Source of the DNA: Vreelandella nanhaiensis
Lineage (GTDB): Bacteria; Pseudomonadota; Gammaproteobacteria; Pseudomonadales; Halomonadaceae
DNA: 64,000 nt
Reading direction: 5' to 3'
Assembly (NCBI RefSeq): GCF_003990185.1
Contig: NZ_RZHF01000025.1
Coordinates: 143-64,142 of the forward strand
Both the position numbers and the translations under genes were made by a program. The notes under the pieces are model-generated. The model was not told the DNA's origin, made no database searches, and saw only the letters and a list, made by a program, of their open reading frames with translations. Below are positions 32,048 to 43,849 of the stretch, piece after piece; the first letter of the stretch is position 1, and each line of letters opens with the position of its first letter.

Positions 32048-32797
32048 TTATCCTGCTGACTGACAAATGGCGTAGAAATCGTCGGTTTTGAGCGAAGCAC
32101 CACCCACCAAACCGCCGTCGATATCCGGCTGGGCAAGTAGCTCAGCCGCATTTTTTGCATTCATACTGCCGCCGTAGAGCAGCGTGAGCTGCTCGGCAAG
32201 CGCCGTATTGAACCCTGCCTGATAGGCCCGAATACCGGCCATTACTTCCTGCGCCTGCTCAGGCGTTGCCGTGCGCCCTGTACCGATGGCCCATACAGGT
32301 TCATAGGCAATCACTACCTGCTGACGCTGCTCCGGGTCCAGACGGGCCATAGCGTAGCCAACCTGACGCAACACCACGTCCATGGTCTGGCCGGCGTCTC
32401 GTTCGGCAAGTGACTCACCAACGCAGAGAATTGGCTTAAGCCCCACATTAAGGGCGGCCAGCAAGCGGTCAAACACCTGCTCGTCACTTTCACGGTATAG
32501 CTCGCGGCGCTCGGAATGACCTACCAATACGTAGGCTACCTCGAGCTCTTTGAGCATACGGCCACTGACTTCTCCGGTATGCGCCCCTGAGTCGATCGGA
32601 TTGAGCGTCTGCGCACCTAGCTGAAGCGGCGTATTGCGAAACGCCTGACGAGCCGCATCTAGATAGGGAAAGGGCGGAATCACTACAACATCCACAGCCT
32701 CGGGCAGCGTTACATCAGCAAACGCACTGCTAAAGTCGTTAATCAGTGCCGTGGAGCCGTTCATTTTCCAGTTACCGGCAATCAATCGCGTACGCAT
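32048..32797 (-). CDS. tpiA: Triosephosphate isomerase
   Basis: Interconverts dihydroxyacetone phosphate and glyceraldehyde-3-phosphate. It is a 249-residue TIM barrel. Catalytic Lys is in GNWKMNG, the electrophile His in VGHSERRE, and the base Glu in YEPVWAIGTG, which also holds the flexible loop. The phosphate-binding YGGSMNAKN closes the set. It precedes secG and follows glmM, a common proteobacterial order. Confidence 0.97.
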   Translation of the reverse strand: MRTRLIAGNWKMNGSTALINDFSSAFADVTLPEAVDVVVIPPFPYLDAARQAFRNTPLQLGAQTLNPIDSGAHTGEVSGRMLKELEVAYVLVGHSERRELYRESDEQVFDRLLAALNVGLKPILCVGESLAERDAGQTMDVVLRQVGYAMARLDPEQRQQVVIAYEPVWAIGTGRTATPEQAQEVMAGIRAYQAGFNTALAEQLTLLYGGSMNAKNAAELLAQPDIDGGLVGGASLKTDDFYAICQSAG

Positions 32798-32875
32798 CAG
32801 CTCTCCTCACTCAAGGTGGAGCGAAATGGTATAGGAGCGGCCCTGCCAAGACAACCGCTGACAAGCACAGTCGTG

Positions 32876-34225
32876 TTATTCGAGCAAGGCCTGAACACGC
32901 TCAGCCAGCTCATTAGCCAGCTGGCCAACGTTCAAATGCTCTGCCCCTTCCACCATAACCCGAATCAGGGGTTCGGTACCTGAAGGACGCAATAGCACTC
33001 GCCCCTGGTCGCCCAACTTCTCCTCAAGCATGGCCACGGCTTCTTCCAGCGCGCTTGAAGCCATGACATCGCTCGCCTTGGTGCCTGCAGGCAAGCGCAC
33101 GTTAACCAACGCCTGAGGGGTCTTTTCAAGACCCTGGAGCAAAAGGGGCAGGGATTTCTGCTCACGCATCATCAGCGCCAATACCTGCAGGGCGGCGACA
33201 ATCCCGTCACCGGTGGTTTGCACATGGCTGCAAACGATATGACCTGAGGCCTCGCCACCCAACTCCCAACCGTTCTCGGCCATCATCTCCATGACAAAGC
33301 GGTCTCCCACCTTGGCACGCTTGAAAGGAATACCTAGTTTTTCAAGCGCCACAGCAAGGCCGAAGTTGCTCATCAGGGTACCCACTACGCCACCTTCCAG
33401 CAGGCCGCGCTCAAAGCGGTCGCGGGCGATGAGATACAGAATATCGTCGCCATCTACCTCGCGGCCGTCGCCATCCACTAGCAAGACGCGATCACCGTCA
33501 CCGTCAAATGCAATTCCCAGGTCAGCGCCCTGATGGATCACCGATGCACGCAGGGATGCCGGGTGAGTCGAGCCGACATGGTGGTTGATATTCAGGCCAT
33601 CGGGGGAGGCACCAATCACACTGACCTCCGCCCCCAGCTCACGGAAAACGCTCGGCGCAATATGGTAGGTTGCGCCATGTGCGCAATCCAACACGACCTT
33701 CAAGCCATGCAGGCTCAAGCGATCCGGCAATGTCGATTTACAAAACTCTATATAGCGCCCGGCCGCATCGTCAATGCGTGCGGCTTTGCCGAGCTGCGCC
33801 GCCTCGGCGGTGGTAAGCGGTGCATCCAGCATCGCTTCGATACGGTTTTCCATCTCATCAGGAAGCTTCTTGCCTTCTGACGAGAAAAACTTGATGCCGT
33901 TATCGTCAAACGGATTGTGCGAGGCCGAAATCACGATCCCTGCATCAGCCCGAAAGGTGCGGGTCAGATAGGCGATCCCCGGCGTCGGCATGGGGCCGAG
34001 AAGCGAAACATCGACACCTGCCGCTGACAGTCCAGCTTCAAGCGCTGACTCAAACATATAGCCTGAAATACGCGTATCCTTACCGATCAACACCCGCGTC
34101 CGGCCCTTTTCGCGCCGCAACACTTGACCGGCAGCCCAACCAAGCTTAAGCATGAAATCGGCGGTTATAGGTGACTGCCCGACCGTTCCGCGAATACCGT
34201 CGGTACCAAAATAGCGTCGTGTCAT
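32876..34225 (-). CDS. glmM: Phosphoglucosamine mutase
   Basis: Converts glucosamine-6-phosphate to glucosamine-1-phosphate for UDP-GlcNAc synthesis. The 449-residue alpha-D-phosphohexomutase has phospho-serine Ser102 in [11 protein letters not shown], the metal-binding loop DGDGDR and the sugar-binding GGEASGH. The phosphate-binding [11 protein letters not shown] lies near the C-terminus. The ATG overlaps the folP stop (ATGA), giving the usual ftsH-folP-glmM order. Confidence 0.97.
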   Translation of the reverse strand: MTRRYFGTDGIRGTVGQSPITADFMLKLGWAAGQVLRREKGRTRVLIGKDTRISGYMFESALEAGLSAAGVDVSLLGPMPTPGIAYLTRTFRADAGIVISASHNPFDDNGIKFFSSEGKKLPDEMENRIEAMLDAPLTTAEAAQLGKAARIDDAAGRYIEFCKSTLPDRLSLHGLKVVLDCAHGATYHIAPSVFRELGAEVSVIGASPDGLNINHHVGSTHPASLRASVIHQGADLGIAFDGDGDRVLLVDGDGREVDGDDILYLIARDRFERGLLEGGVVGTLMSNFGLAVALEKLGIPFKRAKVGDRFVMEMMAENGWELGGEASGHIVCSHVQTTGDGIVAALQVLALMMREQKSLPLLLQGLEKTPQALVNVRLPAGTKASDVMASSALEEAVAMLEEKLGDQGRVLLRPSGTEPLIRVMVEGAEHLNVGQLANELAERVQALLE

Positions 34226-35136
34226 AACTGACTTTCCTCATTCAAAGGCATTTCACAACCCTCCTGCAGTACCGCCCATGCCATATTGACAGCATCCACC
34301 GTTGGCCCCACATCGTGAACACGCAGGATTCTGGCGCCACGTTCAACGGCCATGGCAGAGAGCGCAAGCCCCCCCGCCAGACGTTCTTCAACCGGCCTTC
34401 CCAGCACCTTGCCAATCATGCTTTTGCGCGACATTCCGACAAGCAGCGGTAGCTCAAGAGACTGCAACGAATCCATATATTTCAGCAGGCGCAAGTTATG
34501 CTCAACGGTTTTGCCAAACCCAAACCCCGGGTCCAGCACCAGGCGACTACGTCGCAGCCCTGCCGCCTCACACTCCGCCACCCGCCGCGCCAGATAATCC
34601 ACCACGGCTTTTTCTACCGGCTGATCATAAGCAGGCGAATGCTGCATATCCTGCGGCTCACCCTGACGATGCATCAAACATACCGGCAAGCCACTACCAA
34701 TCGCCGCCATCAGGGCACCCTCGCGCTCCAAGGCACGCACATCGTTCAGCATTCCTGCCCCTAACGCACCGGCCTCACGCATCACCAAAGGACTACTGGT
34801 ATCCACTGACACCAGCGCATCCAATTCACGCACCAGCGCTTCCACGACGGGCGCCACGCGATCGAGTTCTTCCTGCTCACCCAGCGGGACGGCGCCAGGA
34901 CGCGTGGACTCTCCCCCCACATCGATGATGGCAGCACCTTCAGCCAGCATGCGCTCAGCATGACGCAACGCATCGTCCGGAGCGACATGACGGCCGCCAT
35001 CAGAAAACGAGTCAGGAGTAACGTTCAGAATACCCATTACCCGAGGAAAGGAGAGATCCAGCAGATGGCGCCCGCAGCGCATGTTCACATTATCATTCAT
35101 TGCTTGGGACTTAGGAGGGTCGATGATTGATTTCAT
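34222..35136 (-). CDS. folP: Dihydropteroate synthase
   Basis: Joins p-aminobenzoate to the pterin pyrophosphate made by FolK. It is the sulfonamide target. It is a TIM barrel with the pterin-binding motif [15 protein letters not shown], then [11 protein letters not shown], the [13 protein letters not shown] segment and [13 protein letters not shown] keep the ATG at 35136 (304 residues) because it has an AGG at seven bases. An in-frame ATG at 35100 lacks a ribosome site but would give a length closer to the family. It overlaps glmM by four bases. Confidence 0.95.
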   Translation of the reverse strand: MKSIIDPPKSQAMNDNVNMRCGRHLLDLSFPRVMGILNVTPDSFSDGGRHVAPDDALRHAERMLAEGAAIIDVGGESTRPGAVPLGEQEELDRVAPVVEALVRELDALVSVDTSSPLVMREAGALGAGMLNDVRALEREGALMAAIGSGLPVCLMHRQGEPQDMQHSPAYDQPVEKAVVDYLARRVAECEAAGLRRSRLVLDPGFGFGKTVEHNLRLLKYMDSLQSLELPLLVGMSRKSMIGKVLGRPVEERLAGGLALSAMAVERGARILRVHDVGPTVDAVNMAWAVLQEGCEMPLNEESQL

Positions 35137-35189
35137 GCTGACGCCTATAAAAAAGAAGCAGCGTTATTTAATCTCAGCATAGGATAACA

Positions 35190-35216
35190 AAAAGGCGCCC
35201 CACGATGGGGCGCCTT
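35190..35216 (-). terminator. Terminator downstream of ftsH
   Basis: A 10-bp stem AAGGCGCCCC/GGGGCGCCTT with a five-base loop followed on the minus strand by five T residues. It lies 20 bases after the ftsH stop, so folP-glmM-tpiA-secG need a promoter of their own or read-through. Confidence 0.85.
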
Positions 35217-35234
35217 AATGAACCGCAAAAGCGC

Positions 35235-37232
35235 TTATTGTCCAGCTGGGCCACCCAGCGGGTTAGAAGGACGGCGACGTGGACCATCATCGTCCTCTTC
35301 CTCGCCTTCATCGCCAGCGTTATCTCCTGATGGCGACGTTGAGTCGCTCTGCGCCTTGGGCTTGTCGTCGCTGACGCGCATACCGCCACCCGAGGAGTCA
35401 CCATCGTTCCAGCCTTCCGGCGGACGCGGCTCGCGGCCTTCCATGATATCTTTCAGCTGATTGGCATCGATAGTTTCGTACTTCATCAACGCTTCAGTCA
35501 TGGCGTCCAGCTTGTCACGATTATCGTGCAGGATCTGACGCGCCTGCTCATAGCACTCATCGATGATCTTGCGTACTTCCTTATCCAGACGCGTAGTGGT
35601 ATCGCCCGACTTCAGCTTGCTACCACCTTGGCCCGGGCCACCGAGGAACTGATGCGACTCATCCTCGTCGTACATGATCGGCCCCATCTCATCAGACAGA
35701 CCCCACTTCGCGACCATGTTATGGGCAAGCTCGGTAGCCCGCTTGATATCATTGGAGGCGCCCGTGGTTACACCATTTGGCCCCAGGGTCATCTCTTCAG
35801 CAATACGCCCGCCGAATAACGAGCAGATCTGGCTGAGAATCTGCTGACGCGACAGACTGTAACGGTCTTCCTCAGGCAGGAACATCGTCACCCCCAGCGC
35901 ACGGCCGCGCGGAATGATAGTGACCTTGTAGACCGGATCATGCTCTGGCATTACCAGGCCGATAATCGCGTGGCCAGATTCGTGATATGCCGTATTGAGT
36001 TTCTCTTTATCGGTCATGACCATGGACTTGCGCTCGGCGCCCATCATGATCTTGTCCTTGGCAAGCTCAAGCTCTTCCATACCTACCAAGCGCTTGTTAC
36101 GGCGCGCGGCAAACAGAGCTGCCTCATTGACCAGGTTGGCAAGATCTGCCCCAGAGAAGCCCGGCGTACCGCGTGCAATGACCGAGGGCTTGACGTCTTC
36201 AGCCAGCGGCACCTTGCGCAGGTGAACACCCAGAATATGCTCACGACCCCGGATATCCGGCAGGCCTACAGTAACCTGACGGTCAAAACGGCCAGGCCGC
36301 AGCAATGCAGGGTCGAGTACATCAGGGCGGTTAGTCGCAGCAATCACGATAATGCCTTCGTTGGCTTCGAAGCCATCCATCTCGACCAGCAGCTGGTTCA
36401 ATGTCTGCTCGCGCTCGTCGTTACCACCGCCCATACCCGCGCCGCGTGAACGGCCTACCGCGTCAATCTCGTCGATAAAGATGATGCAGGGTGCCTGCTT
36501 CTTGGCCTGCTCGAACATGTCGCGCACACGAGACGCACCGACACCCACGAACATTTCAACGAAGTCAGAGCCTGAAATCGAGAAGAACGGCACCTTCGCT
36601 TCGCCAGCAATGGATTTCGCCAGCAGCGTTTTACCGGTTCCCGGCGGGCCCACCATGAGAACGCCGCGGGGGATAGTGCCGCCCAGACGCTGGAACTTGG
36701 TAGGCTCACGCAGGAAGTCGACCAGCTCTTCCACTTCTTCCTTGGCTTCATCACAACCGGCTACGTCGGCAAAGGTGGTCTTGATCTGATCTTGAGAAAG
36801 CAGCTTGGCCTTGGACTTGCCAAAGCTCATGGGGCCGCCTTTACCGCCCCCTGCGCCGCCCTGCATCTGGCGCATGAAGAACATGAAGATGGCCAGGATC
36901 AAGAGAATCGGGAAACTTGCAATCAGCAGGCGCGTCCAGATGCTTTGCTGCTCTGGCTCTTTACCTACGACCGTCACGTTATTGCTTAGCAGGTCATCCA
37001 TCAGTTTGGGGTCTTCAGCCGCCGGGCGAATGGTCTGGAACTGCGAACCATCCGTGCGCTCACCCCGAATGGTATAACCATCAATGGTGACACTACGGAC
37101 CTGCTGATTTTGCACCTGCTGCACAAACTGGGAGTAGTTCGTGTTTTGCGGAGCGCTTTCCGTACTAAAATTGTTGAACACTGTCAGTAGCACAGCCGCA
37201 ATGACCAGCCACAGAATCAGGTTCTTCGCCAT
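35235..37232 (-). CDS. ftsH: ATP-dependent zinc metalloprotease FtsH
   Basis: Membrane-anchored AAA+ protease for misfolded membrane proteins and regulators. It has 665 residues from ATG 37232 ([10 protein letters not shown], as in E. coli). A TTG three codons upstream is less likely. Two transmembrane helices (about residues 4-24 and 100-120) flank a periplasmic domain. Next come Walker A GPPGTGKT, Walker [13 protein letters not shown], the [23 protein letters not shown] and the zinc site HESGHAIIG. The acidic, Pro/Gly-rich C-terminal tail of about 50 residues is variable in the family. It is downstream of rlmE across a 257-base gap in which I see no gene. Confidence 0.97.
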   Translation of the reverse strand: MAKNLILWLVIAAVLLTVFNNFSTESAPQNTNYSQFVQQVQNQQVRSVTIDGYTIRGERTDGSQFQTIRPAAEDPKLMDDLLSNNVTVVGKEPEQQSIWTRLLIASFPILLILAIFMFFMRQMQGGAGGGKGGPMSFGKSKAKLLSQDQIKTTFADVAGCDEAKEEVEELVDFLREPTKFQRLGGTIPRGVLMVGPPGTGKTLLAKSIAGEAKVPFFSISGSDFVEMFVGVGASRVRDMFEQAKKQAPCIIFIDEIDAVGRSRGAGMGGGNDEREQTLNQLLVEMDGFEANEGIIVIAATNRPDVLDPALLRPGRFDRQVTVGLPDIRGREHILGVHLRKVPLAEDVKPSVIARGTPGFSGADLANLVNEAALFAARRNKRLVGMEELELAKDKIMMGAERKSMVMTDKEKLNTAYHESGHAIIGLVMPEHDPVYKVTIIPRGRALGVTMFLPEEDRYSLSRQQILSQICSLFGGRIAEEMTLGPNGVTTGASNDIKRATELAHNMVAKWGLSDEMGPIMYDEDESHQFLGGPGQGGSKLKSGDTTTRLDKEVRKIIDECYEQARQILHDNRDKLDAMTEALMKYETIDANQLKDIMEGREPRPPEGWNDGDSSGGGMRVSDDKPKAQSDSTSPSGDNAGDEGEEEDDDGPRRRPSNPLGGPAGQ

Positions 37233-37489
37233 ATCGTTCAAGGGGCTACCCTCATTACAAGAATCCGTCAGTTAACCGCCGATACTTCGATTTTAAAGCC
37301 ATACGATCTTCAAGCTATATGACCTTAAATCCATACCAGACGTTCAACCCTTGCCAAAGCACCGTTGGCTTTGGGCCATCTGTATCACACTTATCTCATA
37401 CGCATAATGTGACACACCTTGCGCCTGCCTGTCTGGCAATCGCGATGATAAATCTTTGCTATGCACGTTTTCATGTCCGTTTTGATAGT

Positions 37490-38137
37490 TTAGCCGCGAA
37501 ACCCCTCTGCTAGAAAGTAAACTTCCCGAGAACGTGCTCGCGAGGCATCCGGCTTACGTGTGACAACACGGTCAAAACTGCCGCGCAGCTCTTTAAGGTA
37601 GGTATCAAACCCCTCCCCCTGAAACACTTTGGCTAAAAACCGCCCGCCGGGCGGCAGCGTTTCACGGGCAAGCTCAAGGGCGAGCTCAACCAGATACATA
37701 GCCTGGGGTTGGTCAATAGCTGCCATACCACTCATATTGGGGGCCATATCGGACATCACAAGGTCTACCGGCCGATTTCCCAGGCGCTCAAGAATCGCAT
37801 TCAGCACCGACTCTTCGGTAAAATCGCCCTGGATAAAGTCCACACCTGCAAGCGCATCCATCTCCAGTATGTCTGAGGCTATCACCACACCGCCAGGCCC
37901 CACCTTCTCTGCGGCAATTTGACTCCACCCGCCCGGCGCTGCTCCCAAATCGATCACCGTCATGCCCGGACGAAACAGCTTATCCTTCTCGTCCAGCTCC
38001 AGCAGTTTATAGCTTGCACGGGAACGATAGCCGTCCTGCCAGCTCTGTTTTACATACTGGTCGTCAAAATGTTCCTTCTTCCAGTTATTGCTGGTCTTGC
38101 TGACGGAATGTTTACGGCTTGGAGGCTTTTGCTGCAT
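37490..38137 (-). CDS. rlmE: 23S rRNA 2'-O-ribose methyltransferase (Um2552)
   Basis: Methylates U2552 in the A-loop of 23S rRNA, a late 50S assembly step. The start is placed at ATG 38137 (215 residues) by family length. No strong ribosome site is visible and longer forms to 38206 are possible. The SAM motif [11 protein letters not shown] and the K-D-K-E tetrad segments ([32 protein letters not shown] and the C-terminal SREVYFLA) are present. It is divergent from yhbY and upstream of ftsH, as in E. coli. Confidence 0.94.
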   Translation of the reverse strand: MQQKPPSRKHSVSKTSNNWKKEHFDDQYVKQSWQDGYRSRASYKLLELDEKDKLFRPGMTVIDLGAAPGGWSQIAAEKVGPGGVVIASDILEMDALAGVDFIQGDFTEESVLNAILERLGNRPVDLVMSDMAPNMSGMAAIDQPQAMYLVELALELARETLPPGGRFLAKVFQGEGFDTYLKELRGSFDRVVTRKPDASRARSREVYFLAEGFRG

Positions 38138-38251
38138 ATGAGAATCTAACACTGGAATAAGAGATGAGCGCGTTAACGCGATAGCTTTCACTCGGTGGCA
38201 TTTCACCGTAAGATGGAACGTTAAGCGCTAACCGGGATACCGCAAGATACC

Positions 38252-38578
38252 ATGAGCTTGTCACAGGCACAAAAGAAAGCATTTCGTAGCATTGGCCACC
38301 ATCTGAACCCGGTGGTCACCGTTTCTGAAAACGGCGTCTCCGAAAATCTGCTCGCAGAACTCAACCGCGCGCTCAACGATCACGAGCTCATCAAGGTGAA
38401 ACTTGCCCTGCCTGAGCGTGACGATCGAGCAACCATGCTCAACGAGCTTATCGCCGACAGCCGCGCCGAAGTGGTTCAAACCATTGGCAAGATGGCGCTG
38501 CTTTATCGCCGAAATCCTAAAGCCAATTCGAAGCTCTCTAACGTTTCACGCTTCGAGGATCATCACGGCCGTCATTAA
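38252..38578 (+). CDS. yhbY: YhbY-type CRM-domain ribosome assembly protein
   Basis: Single CRM (CRS1-YhbY) domain RNA-binding protein associated with pre-50S particles. It has 108 residues. The RNA-binding loop is seen in IGHHLNPVVTVSENGVSENL, followed by ALNDHELIKVKLA and the GKMALLYRRNP segment. It is divergent from rlmE, which is also a 50S factor. A bidirectional terminator follows. Confidence 0.94.
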   Translation: MSLSQAQKKAFRSIGHHLNPVVTVSENGVSENLLAELNRALNDHELIKVKLALPERDDRATMLNELIADSRAEVVQTIGKMALLYRRNPKANSKLSNVSRFEDHHGRH

Positions 38579-38596
38579 AGCCGCTGACTGATCAAT

Positions 38597-38645
38597 AAAA
38601 AGCCCGCGATTCGGTTGTTATAAACCTGAGACGCGGGCTTTTTTT
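38597..38645. terminator. Bidirectional terminator between yhbY and greA
   Basis: The stem AAAAAGCCCGCG/CGCGGGCTTTTT with an inner GGTT/AACC extension has a T-run on both strands, between convergent genes. Confidence 0.87.
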
Positions 38646-38696
38646 ATGGGCGCCCTAACCAGCCGGGCGCCACCTTGCATCTATACCAGCACGTGC

Positions 38697-39173
38697 CTAG
38701 AGATATTCGACGCTTTCAATTTCATATTCTACGTCGCCCCCTGGGGTTTTCACCACGGCAACATCACCCTCTTCCTTGCCAATCAGCGCGCGCGCAATGG
38801 GCGAGCTAACCGAGATGCGGCCAGACTTAATATCCGCCTCATCCTCGCCCACAATGCGGTAGGTTACGCTGGCATCGGTATCCAGGTTAAGCAGCGATAC
38901 CGTGACACCAAAGATCACCTTGCCGGTTTTAGGCAGCTTAGTGACATCAATGACCTGGGCAACGGACAGCTTGCTTTCAATCTCCTGAATACGGCCTTCA
39001 ATAAACCCTTGCTGCTCGCGAGCGGCATGGTACTCGGCGTTCTCCTTGAGATCACCGTGCTCGCGCGCTTCAGCGATAGCAGCAATCACCTGAGGGCGAG
39101 CTGTGCCCTTTAGATGCTCAAGCTCTTCGCGAAGACTCTTTTCGCCTGCAACGGTCATCGGGACCTTGTTCAT
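38697..39173 (-). CDS. greA: Transcription elongation factor GreA
   Basis: Stimulates cleavage of backtracked RNA by RNA polymerase. The 158-residue protein has an N-terminal coiled coil ([18 protein letters not shown] to about residue 75) whose tip has the acidic DLKENAEY. The C-terminal FKBP-like domain contains [21 protein letters not shown] and [11 protein letters not shown]. Its ATG overlaps the carB stop by four bases, so it is part of the carAB transcript. Confidence 0.97.
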   Translation of the reverse strand: MNKVPMTVAGEKSLREELEHLKGTARPQVIAAIAEAREHGDLKENAEYHAAREQQGFIEGRIQEIESKLSVAQVIDVTKLPKTGKVIFGVTVSLLNLDTDASVTYRIVGEDEADIKSGRISVSSPIARALIGKEEGDVAVVKTPGGDVEYEIESVEYL

Positions 39174-42100
39174 TGACTTGCTCCTGCATGCAGATCCTGA
39201 AGGCGCCGCACCGTAATTTCCCTACCGTACTCAAGTGCCATACAAACGGCATTAGCGCCCGCCAAGGTGGTTGCATAAGGCACCTTGCGAGCAAGAGCAG
39301 TACGGCGAATGATCGAAGAGTCGTTAATCGCCTGACGACCTTCGGTGGTGTTCACAATGTAGGCAATTTCGTCGTTCTTCAACAGATCGACGATATGGGG
39401 GCGGCCTTCGTAGACTTTATTGACGCGCTCCACCGCCAGGCCAGCCGCTTCCAGCGCTGCTGCCGTGCCGTGTGTTGCACATAGCGTGAACCCCAATGTT
39501 AGCAGAGAACGACCCACTTCGATAATCCCCTCCTTATCCGGCTCGCGTACGGAAAGGAAGGCCTTGCGCTCGCCTTCAAGCGCCGGAATCGCCTCACCCG
39601 CCCCTAGCTGCGCCTTGAAAAATGCCTCGGCAAAGGTGTCGCCGGAGCCCATCACTTCACCGGTCGACTTCATTTCCGGAGAAAGAATCGGGTCAACACC
39701 CTGGAACTTGTTGAACGGGAAGACCGCTTCTTTCACGCTGTAGAAGTGCGGAATGATTTCGCGCTCAAAGCCCTGCTCGGCAAGTGTAGTACCCGCCATG
39801 CAGCGTGCGGCAATCTGGGCAAGCGAAGTGCCGATACACTTGGAGACAAACGGCACGGTGCGCGAAGCGCGCGGGTTAACCTCGATGACGTAGATTTCGC
39901 CATCCTGCCAGGCCAGCTGCACGTTCATCAGTCCTTTGACACCCAGCTCGACGGCCATCCGTTTGACCTGATCGCGCATTTCGTCCTGCACGTCGGCCGG
40001 CAGCGAGTATGGCGGCAGTGCACAGGCAGAGTCACCGGAGTGAACGCCCGCCTGCTCGACGTGCTGCATGATACCGCCGATAACTACCTGCTGGCCGTCA
40101 GAAACCGCATCAATATCCACTTCTACCGCCGCGCTCAGGAAGTGGTCCAGCAGCACCGGCGAATCGTTGGAAACCTTGACCGCATTGGTCATGTAGTTCT
40201 CAAGTTCGGAGGCATCGTAGACGATCTCCATGGCCCGGCCACCCAGTACGTAGCTCGGGCGCACCACCAGCGGGTAACCAATTTTTTCCGCCTTGGCGAA
40301 GGCTTCATCAAAGCTGCGCGCGGTAGCATTGGGCGGCTGCTTCAGGCCGAGCTTGTCGATCATCACCTGGAAGCGCTCGCGGTCTTCGGCGCGGTCGATG
40401 GCATCCGGTGTAGTACCAATAATCGGTACGCCAGCGGCTTCAAGCTCACGGGCCAGTTTTAGCGGCGTCTGGCCACCGAACTGAACAATTACGCCTACCG
40501 GCTTCTCTTTATCGGCAATTTCGAGCACGTCTTCAAGTGTCACCGGCTCGAAGTAGAGACGATCAGACGTGTCGTAATCGGTTGAGACGGTTTCCGGGTT
40601 GCAGTTGACCATGATGGTTTCATAGCCATCGTCGCGCATGGCGAACGCCGCATGTACGCAGCAGTAGTCAAACTCGATACCCTGGCCGATACGATTGGGG
40701 CCACCGCCTAGCACCATGATTTTCTGGCGATCAGAAACATCCGCTTCGCACTCTTCCTCATAGGTGGAGTACATGTAGGCGGTATCAGAGGCGAACTCGG
40801 CGGCACAGGTGTCTACACGCTTATAGACCGGGCGAATCCCCGCGGCCTGACGAGTTTGACGGAATTCTTTTTCGCTGACATTGAGCAGCTTCGCCAGACG
40901 CGCATCGCCAAACCCCTTACGCTTGAGCTGGTACAACTCGCGCGTGGAGAAATCTTTGAGCGCGCGCTTGGCCACGGCCGCTTCAGTCAGCACCAGATCT
41001 TCCATCTGCACCAGGAACCAACGGTCGATATTGGTCAGCGCGAAAATTTCATCAACACTCATGCCAGCGCGCATGGCATCAGCCACATAAAAGATGCGCT
41101 CGGCACCCGCGGCCTGAAGCTCGCCCTTGATCTGGGCCATGGCCTCGTCGGTAAAGTCGGTGATGATCGGATCGAGGCCGTCGTTGCCGGTTTCCAGGCC
41201 GCGCAGCGCTTTCTGCAGTGATTCCTGGAAGGTACGACCGATAGCCATGACCTCACCCACCGACTTCATCTGAGTGGTCAGGCGATCATTGGCTTGCGGA
41301 AATTTCTCGAACGTGAAGCGCGGAATCTTGGTAACTACGTAGTCGATAGACGGCTCGAACGATGCCGGAGTACGCCCACCGGTAATATCGTTTTGCAGCT
41401 CGTCCAGCGTGTAGCCTACCGCGAGCTTGGCGGCAATCTTGGCGATCGGGAAACCGGTGGCCTTGGAGGCCAGCGCGGATGAGCGCGATACCCGCGGGTT
41501 CATCTCGATCACGACCAGGCGGCCGGTTTTCGGGTCCATACCAAACTGGACGTTGGAGCCGCCGGTTTCTACGCCAATCTCGCGCAGTACCGCGAGGCTA
41601 GCGTCACGCATGATCTGGTACTCTTTGTCCGTCAGCGTTTGCGCCGGGGCCACGGTGATCGAGTCACCGGTATGCACGCCCATCGGGTCAAAGTTTTCGA
41701 TCGCGCAGACGATGATGCAGTTGTCGTTCTTGTCGCGAACAACCTCCATCTCGTACTCTTTCCAGCCAAGCAAAGACTCGTCGATGAGAAGCTCGTGGTT
41801 GTTGGAAAGCTCGAAACCGCGCGTACAAATCTCTTCGAACTCTTCTTTGTTGTACGCCACACCGCCGCCAGAGCCGCCCATGGTGTAGGAAGGCCGGATG
41901 ATGGTCGGAAAGCCAAGTTCTGCCTGGATTTCCCATGCCTCATCCATGGTGTGCGCGACTTTTGCCTTCGGGCACTCCAAACCAATGCGCTTCATGGCCT
42001 GGTCGAACAGATCGCGGTCTTCCGCCATGTTGATGGCATCGGCGTTGGCCCCAATCATCTCCACGCCGTGCTTTTCCAGCACACCATGCTTTTCAAGATC

Positions 42101-42400
42101 CAGCGCGCAGTTGAGCGCGGTCTGGCCACCCATCGTGGGCAGAATGGCATCCGGGCGCTCGGCTTCGATGATTTTCTCAACAGCCTGCCAGGTAATCGGC
42201 TCGATATAAGTCGCATCGGCCATCGCCGGGTCGGTCATGATGGTCGCCGGGTTGGAATTGACCAAAATAACGCGGTAACCCTCCTCACGCAGCGCTTTAC
42301 ACGCCTGGGCGCCAGAGTAGTCGAATTCGCAGGCCTGGCCGATGACGATCGGGCCAGCACCAATGATCAAAATACTGTTTAAGTCGGTACGCTTAGGCAT
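39170..42400 (-). CDS. carB: Carbamoyl-phosphate synthase large subunit
   Basis: Makes carbamoyl phosphate for arginine and pyrimidines from ammonia delivered by CarA. It has 1076 residues from ATG 42400 ([17 protein letters not shown]). It contains two homologous ATP-grasp halves, each with a preATP-grasp domain, the oligomerisation domain between them, and the C-terminal MGS-like allosteric domain ([16 protein letters not shown]) where UMP and ornithine act in E. coli. It follows carA by 71 bases and precedes greA. Confidence 0.98.
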   Translation of the reverse strand: MPKRTDLNSILIIGAGPIVIGQACEFDYSGAQACKALREEGYRVILVNSNPATIMTDPAMADATYIEPITWQAVEKIIEAERPDAILPTMGGQTALNCALDLEKHGVLEKHGVEMIGANADAINMAEDRDLFDQAMKRIGLECPKAKVAHTMDEAWEIQAELGFPTIIRPSYTMGGSGGGVAYNKEEFEEICTRGFELSNNHELLIDESLLGWKEYEMEVVRDKNDNCIIVCAIENFDPMGVHTGDSITVAPAQTLTDKEYQIMRDASLAVLREIGVETGGSNVQFGMDPKTGRLVVIEMNPRVSRSSALASKATGFPIAKIAAKLAVGYTLDELQNDITGGRTPASFEPSIDYVVTKIPRFTFEKFPQANDRLTTQMKSVGEVMAIGRTFQESLQKALRGLETGNDGLDPIITDFTDEAMAQIKGELQAAGAERIFYVADAMRAGMSVDEIFALTNIDRWFLVQMEDLVLTEAAVAKRALKDFSTRELYQLKRKGFGDARLAKLLNVSEKEFRQTRQAAGIRPVYKRVDTCAAEFASDTAYMYSTYEEECEADVSDRQKIMVLGGGPNRIGQGIEFDYCCVHAAFAMRDDGYETIMVNCNPETVSTDYDTSDRLYFEPVTLEDVLEIADKEKPVGVIVQFGGQTPLKLARELEAAGVPIIGTTPDAIDRAEDRERFQVMIDKLGLKQPPNATARSFDEAFAKAEKIGYPLVVRPSYVLGGRAMEIVYDASELENYMTNAVKVSNDSPVLLDHFLSAAVEVDIDAVSDGQQVVIGGIMQHVEQAGVHSGDSACALPPYSLPADVQDEMRDQVKRMAVELGVKGLMNVQLAWQDGEIYVIEVNPRASRTVPFVSKCIGTSLAQIAARCMAGTTLAEQGFEREIIPHFYSVKEAVFPFNKFQGVDPILSPEMKSTGEVMGSGDTFAEAFFKAQLGAGEAIPALEGERKAFLSVREPDKEGIIEVGRSLLTLGFTLCATHGTAAALEAAGLAVERVNKVYEGRPHIVDLLKNDEIAYIVNTTEGRQAINDSSIIRRTALARKVPYATTLAGANAVCMALEYGREITVRRLQDLHAGASQ

Positions 42401-42471
42401 AACGGTTCCCACAAAAAATGGTGACGATGAGCGACAAAAGACGACGATACGGTGATGACTAGAGCAACGAC

Positions 42472-43632
42472 TTAGCGGCGCGCCCGCATCATCTCAACGA
42501 AGCGGTCGAACAGCGGCGCCACATCACGCGGGCCAGGGCTCGCCTCGGGGTGCCCCTGAAAACTGAACGCTGGCCGATCAGTGCGCTCAATACCTTGCAA
42601 CGTACCGTCGAACAACGAGCGGTGCGTGGCGCGCAGATTGGCAGGCAGAGTCGCTTCATCCGCTGCAAAGCCGTGGTTCTGACTGGTGATCATAACTGTG
42701 CCGGTATCCAGGTCCTGCACCGGGTGGTTGGCACCGTGGTGACCATGGCTCATCTTGACGGTCTTGGCACCCGAGGCGAGCGCCAGCAGCTGGTGACCCA
42801 GGCAGATACCGAACACAGGAGTATCGGTTTCGAGCACTTCTTGGATGGCCTTGATGGCGTAGTCGCAGGGTTCGGGGTCACCCGGGCCGTTGGCCAGAAA
42901 AATGCCGTCCGGGTTCATTGCCAGCACGTCCGCCGCGGGCGTTTGTGCCGGCACCACCGTCAGGCGGCAGCCGCGTGCTGCCAGCATACGCAGAATATTG
43001 AATTTCACCCCGTAGTCATAAGCCACCACGTGATAGGGGCGCTCGCCCTGGGTGGTATCGGCATAGCCTTCGCCCAGCGTCCACTCACCTTCCGACCACT
43101 CATAGGTTTCCTTACAGGAAACTTCTTTAGCCAGATCCATGCCCTTCAGACCAGGGAAAGCCTTGGCAGCCGCCAACGCGCGCTCTACCGCGTCATCACC
43201 CTCAGCTTCTGCACCGGCCAGAATTGCACCGTTCTGCGCACCCTTGTCGCGCAGAATGCGCGTCAGGCGGCGTGTATCGATATCCGCAATACCCAGCACA
43301 TTCTGGCTTTTCAAATAGTCAGACAGGCTCTGCTCAGACCGGAAGCTGCTGGCCATTAGCGGCAGGTCACGAATCACCAGGCCGGCCGCCGCGATAGAGG
43401 CAGATTCGACGTCCTCGGTGTTAATGCCGGTATTGCCAATATGGGGATAGGTAAGGGTAACGATTTGGCGGGAATAAGAGAGGTCAGTGAGAATTTCTTG
43501 ATAGCCAGTCATGGCCGTATTGAACACCACCTCACCGCTTGTTACTCCCTCCGCGCCAATGGCTATTCCATGAAACACACTGCCATCTTCCAGGGCCAAT
43601 ATTGCGGGTTTGCTCAATGCGGGGTTATTCAA
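42472..43632 (-). CDS. carA: Carbamoyl-phosphate synthase small subunit
   Basis: Glutamine amidotransferase subunit of 386 residues. The class I GATase triad is the Cys of [10 protein letters not shown] and the His and Glu of the C-terminal HPEASPGP. The initiation codon is TTG (43632-43630), eight bases after a strong GGGAGG. I recall UUG also for Pseudomonas carA. A 25-codon leader ORF ends one base before it, and the ribosome site lies in a hairpin, described separately. It is downstream of dapB, with a 500-base leader and intergenic region between them. Confidence 0.96.
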   Translation of the reverse strand: MNNPALSKPAILALEDGSVFHGIAIGAEGVTSGEVVFNTAMTGYQEILTDLSYSRQIVTLTYPHIGNTGINTEDVESASIAAAGLVIRDLPLMASSFRSEQSLSDYLKSQNVLGIADIDTRRLTRILRDKGAQNGAILAGAEAEGDDAVERALAAAKAFPGLKGMDLAKEVSCKETYEWSEGEWTLGEGYADTTQGERPYHVVAYDYGVKFNILRMLAARGCRLTVVPAQTPAADVLAMNPDGIFLANGPGDPEPCDYAIKAIQEVLETDTPVFGICLGHQLLALASGAKTVKMSHGHHGANHPVQDLDTGTVMITSQNHGFAADEATLPANLRATHRSLFDGTLQGIERTDRPAFSFQGHPEASPGPRDVAPLFDRFVEMMRARR

Positions 43633-43633
43633 G

Positions 43634-43711
43634 TCAAGGTCCTCCCATGCTGGTGGGAGCCTGTGGGCGCAGGCTCAGCAATCCTGGTTGAAAGCCCCCG
43701 TAGGGCGCCAT
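43634..43711 (-). CDS. Possible carA leader peptide (25 aa)
   Basis: An ATG at 43711 opens a 25-codon frame (first residues [10 protein letters not shown], last TSMGGP) whose TGA ends one base before the TTG of carA, in a different frame. The upstream TCTGGTG is at best a weak ribosome site. The frame runs through both halves of two overlapping hairpins, so ribosome movement along it would change access to the carA start. Leader-peptide control has been proposed for Pseudomonas carAB, and this is the basis for the call. It may also be a chance ORF. Confidence 0.4.
   Translation of the reverse strand: MAPYGGFQPGLLSLRPQAPTSMGGP
43641..43676 (-). promoter_or_regulatory. Alternative hairpins over the carA ribosome binding site
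   Basis: On the minus strand the stem CTCCC/GGGAG (43659-43655 with 43646-43642) folds over the GGGAGG Shine-Dalgarno sequence. A stronger upstream stem GAGCCTG/CAGGCTC (43676-43670 with 43663-43657) uses three of the same bases, so only one hairpin can form at a time. This is a recognisable translational or attenuation switch layout. The signal it senses is unknown. Confidence 0.5.
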
Positions 43712-43730
43712 CACCAGAATCGAGATTAAT

Positions 43731-43770
43731 TTTTTTGAAGCTAGTTTTTTGAAACCTAGTTTTTGAAATC
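43731..43770. repeat. Short AT-rich tandem repeat upstream of carA
   Basis: Two near-identical 15-base units, CTAGTTTTTTGAAAC (43741-43755) and CTAGTTTTTGAAATC (43756-43770), follow a partial third copy (TTTTTTGAAG). They lie in the carA promoter/leader region. Confidence 0.7.
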
Positions 43771-43849
43771 AGGTTCCTAAAACCAAGTTGCTAAAACTTC
43801 CGTATCAAACGCTCGAGATTTCTCATCAAACGTTCAAAATTCGGGTCGT

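Noticed and set aside
41639-43359. Plus-strand ORFs of about 250-270 codons opposite carB and carA
   Set aside because: They mirror strongly conserved genes on the minus strand, and I see neither ribosome sites nor domains.
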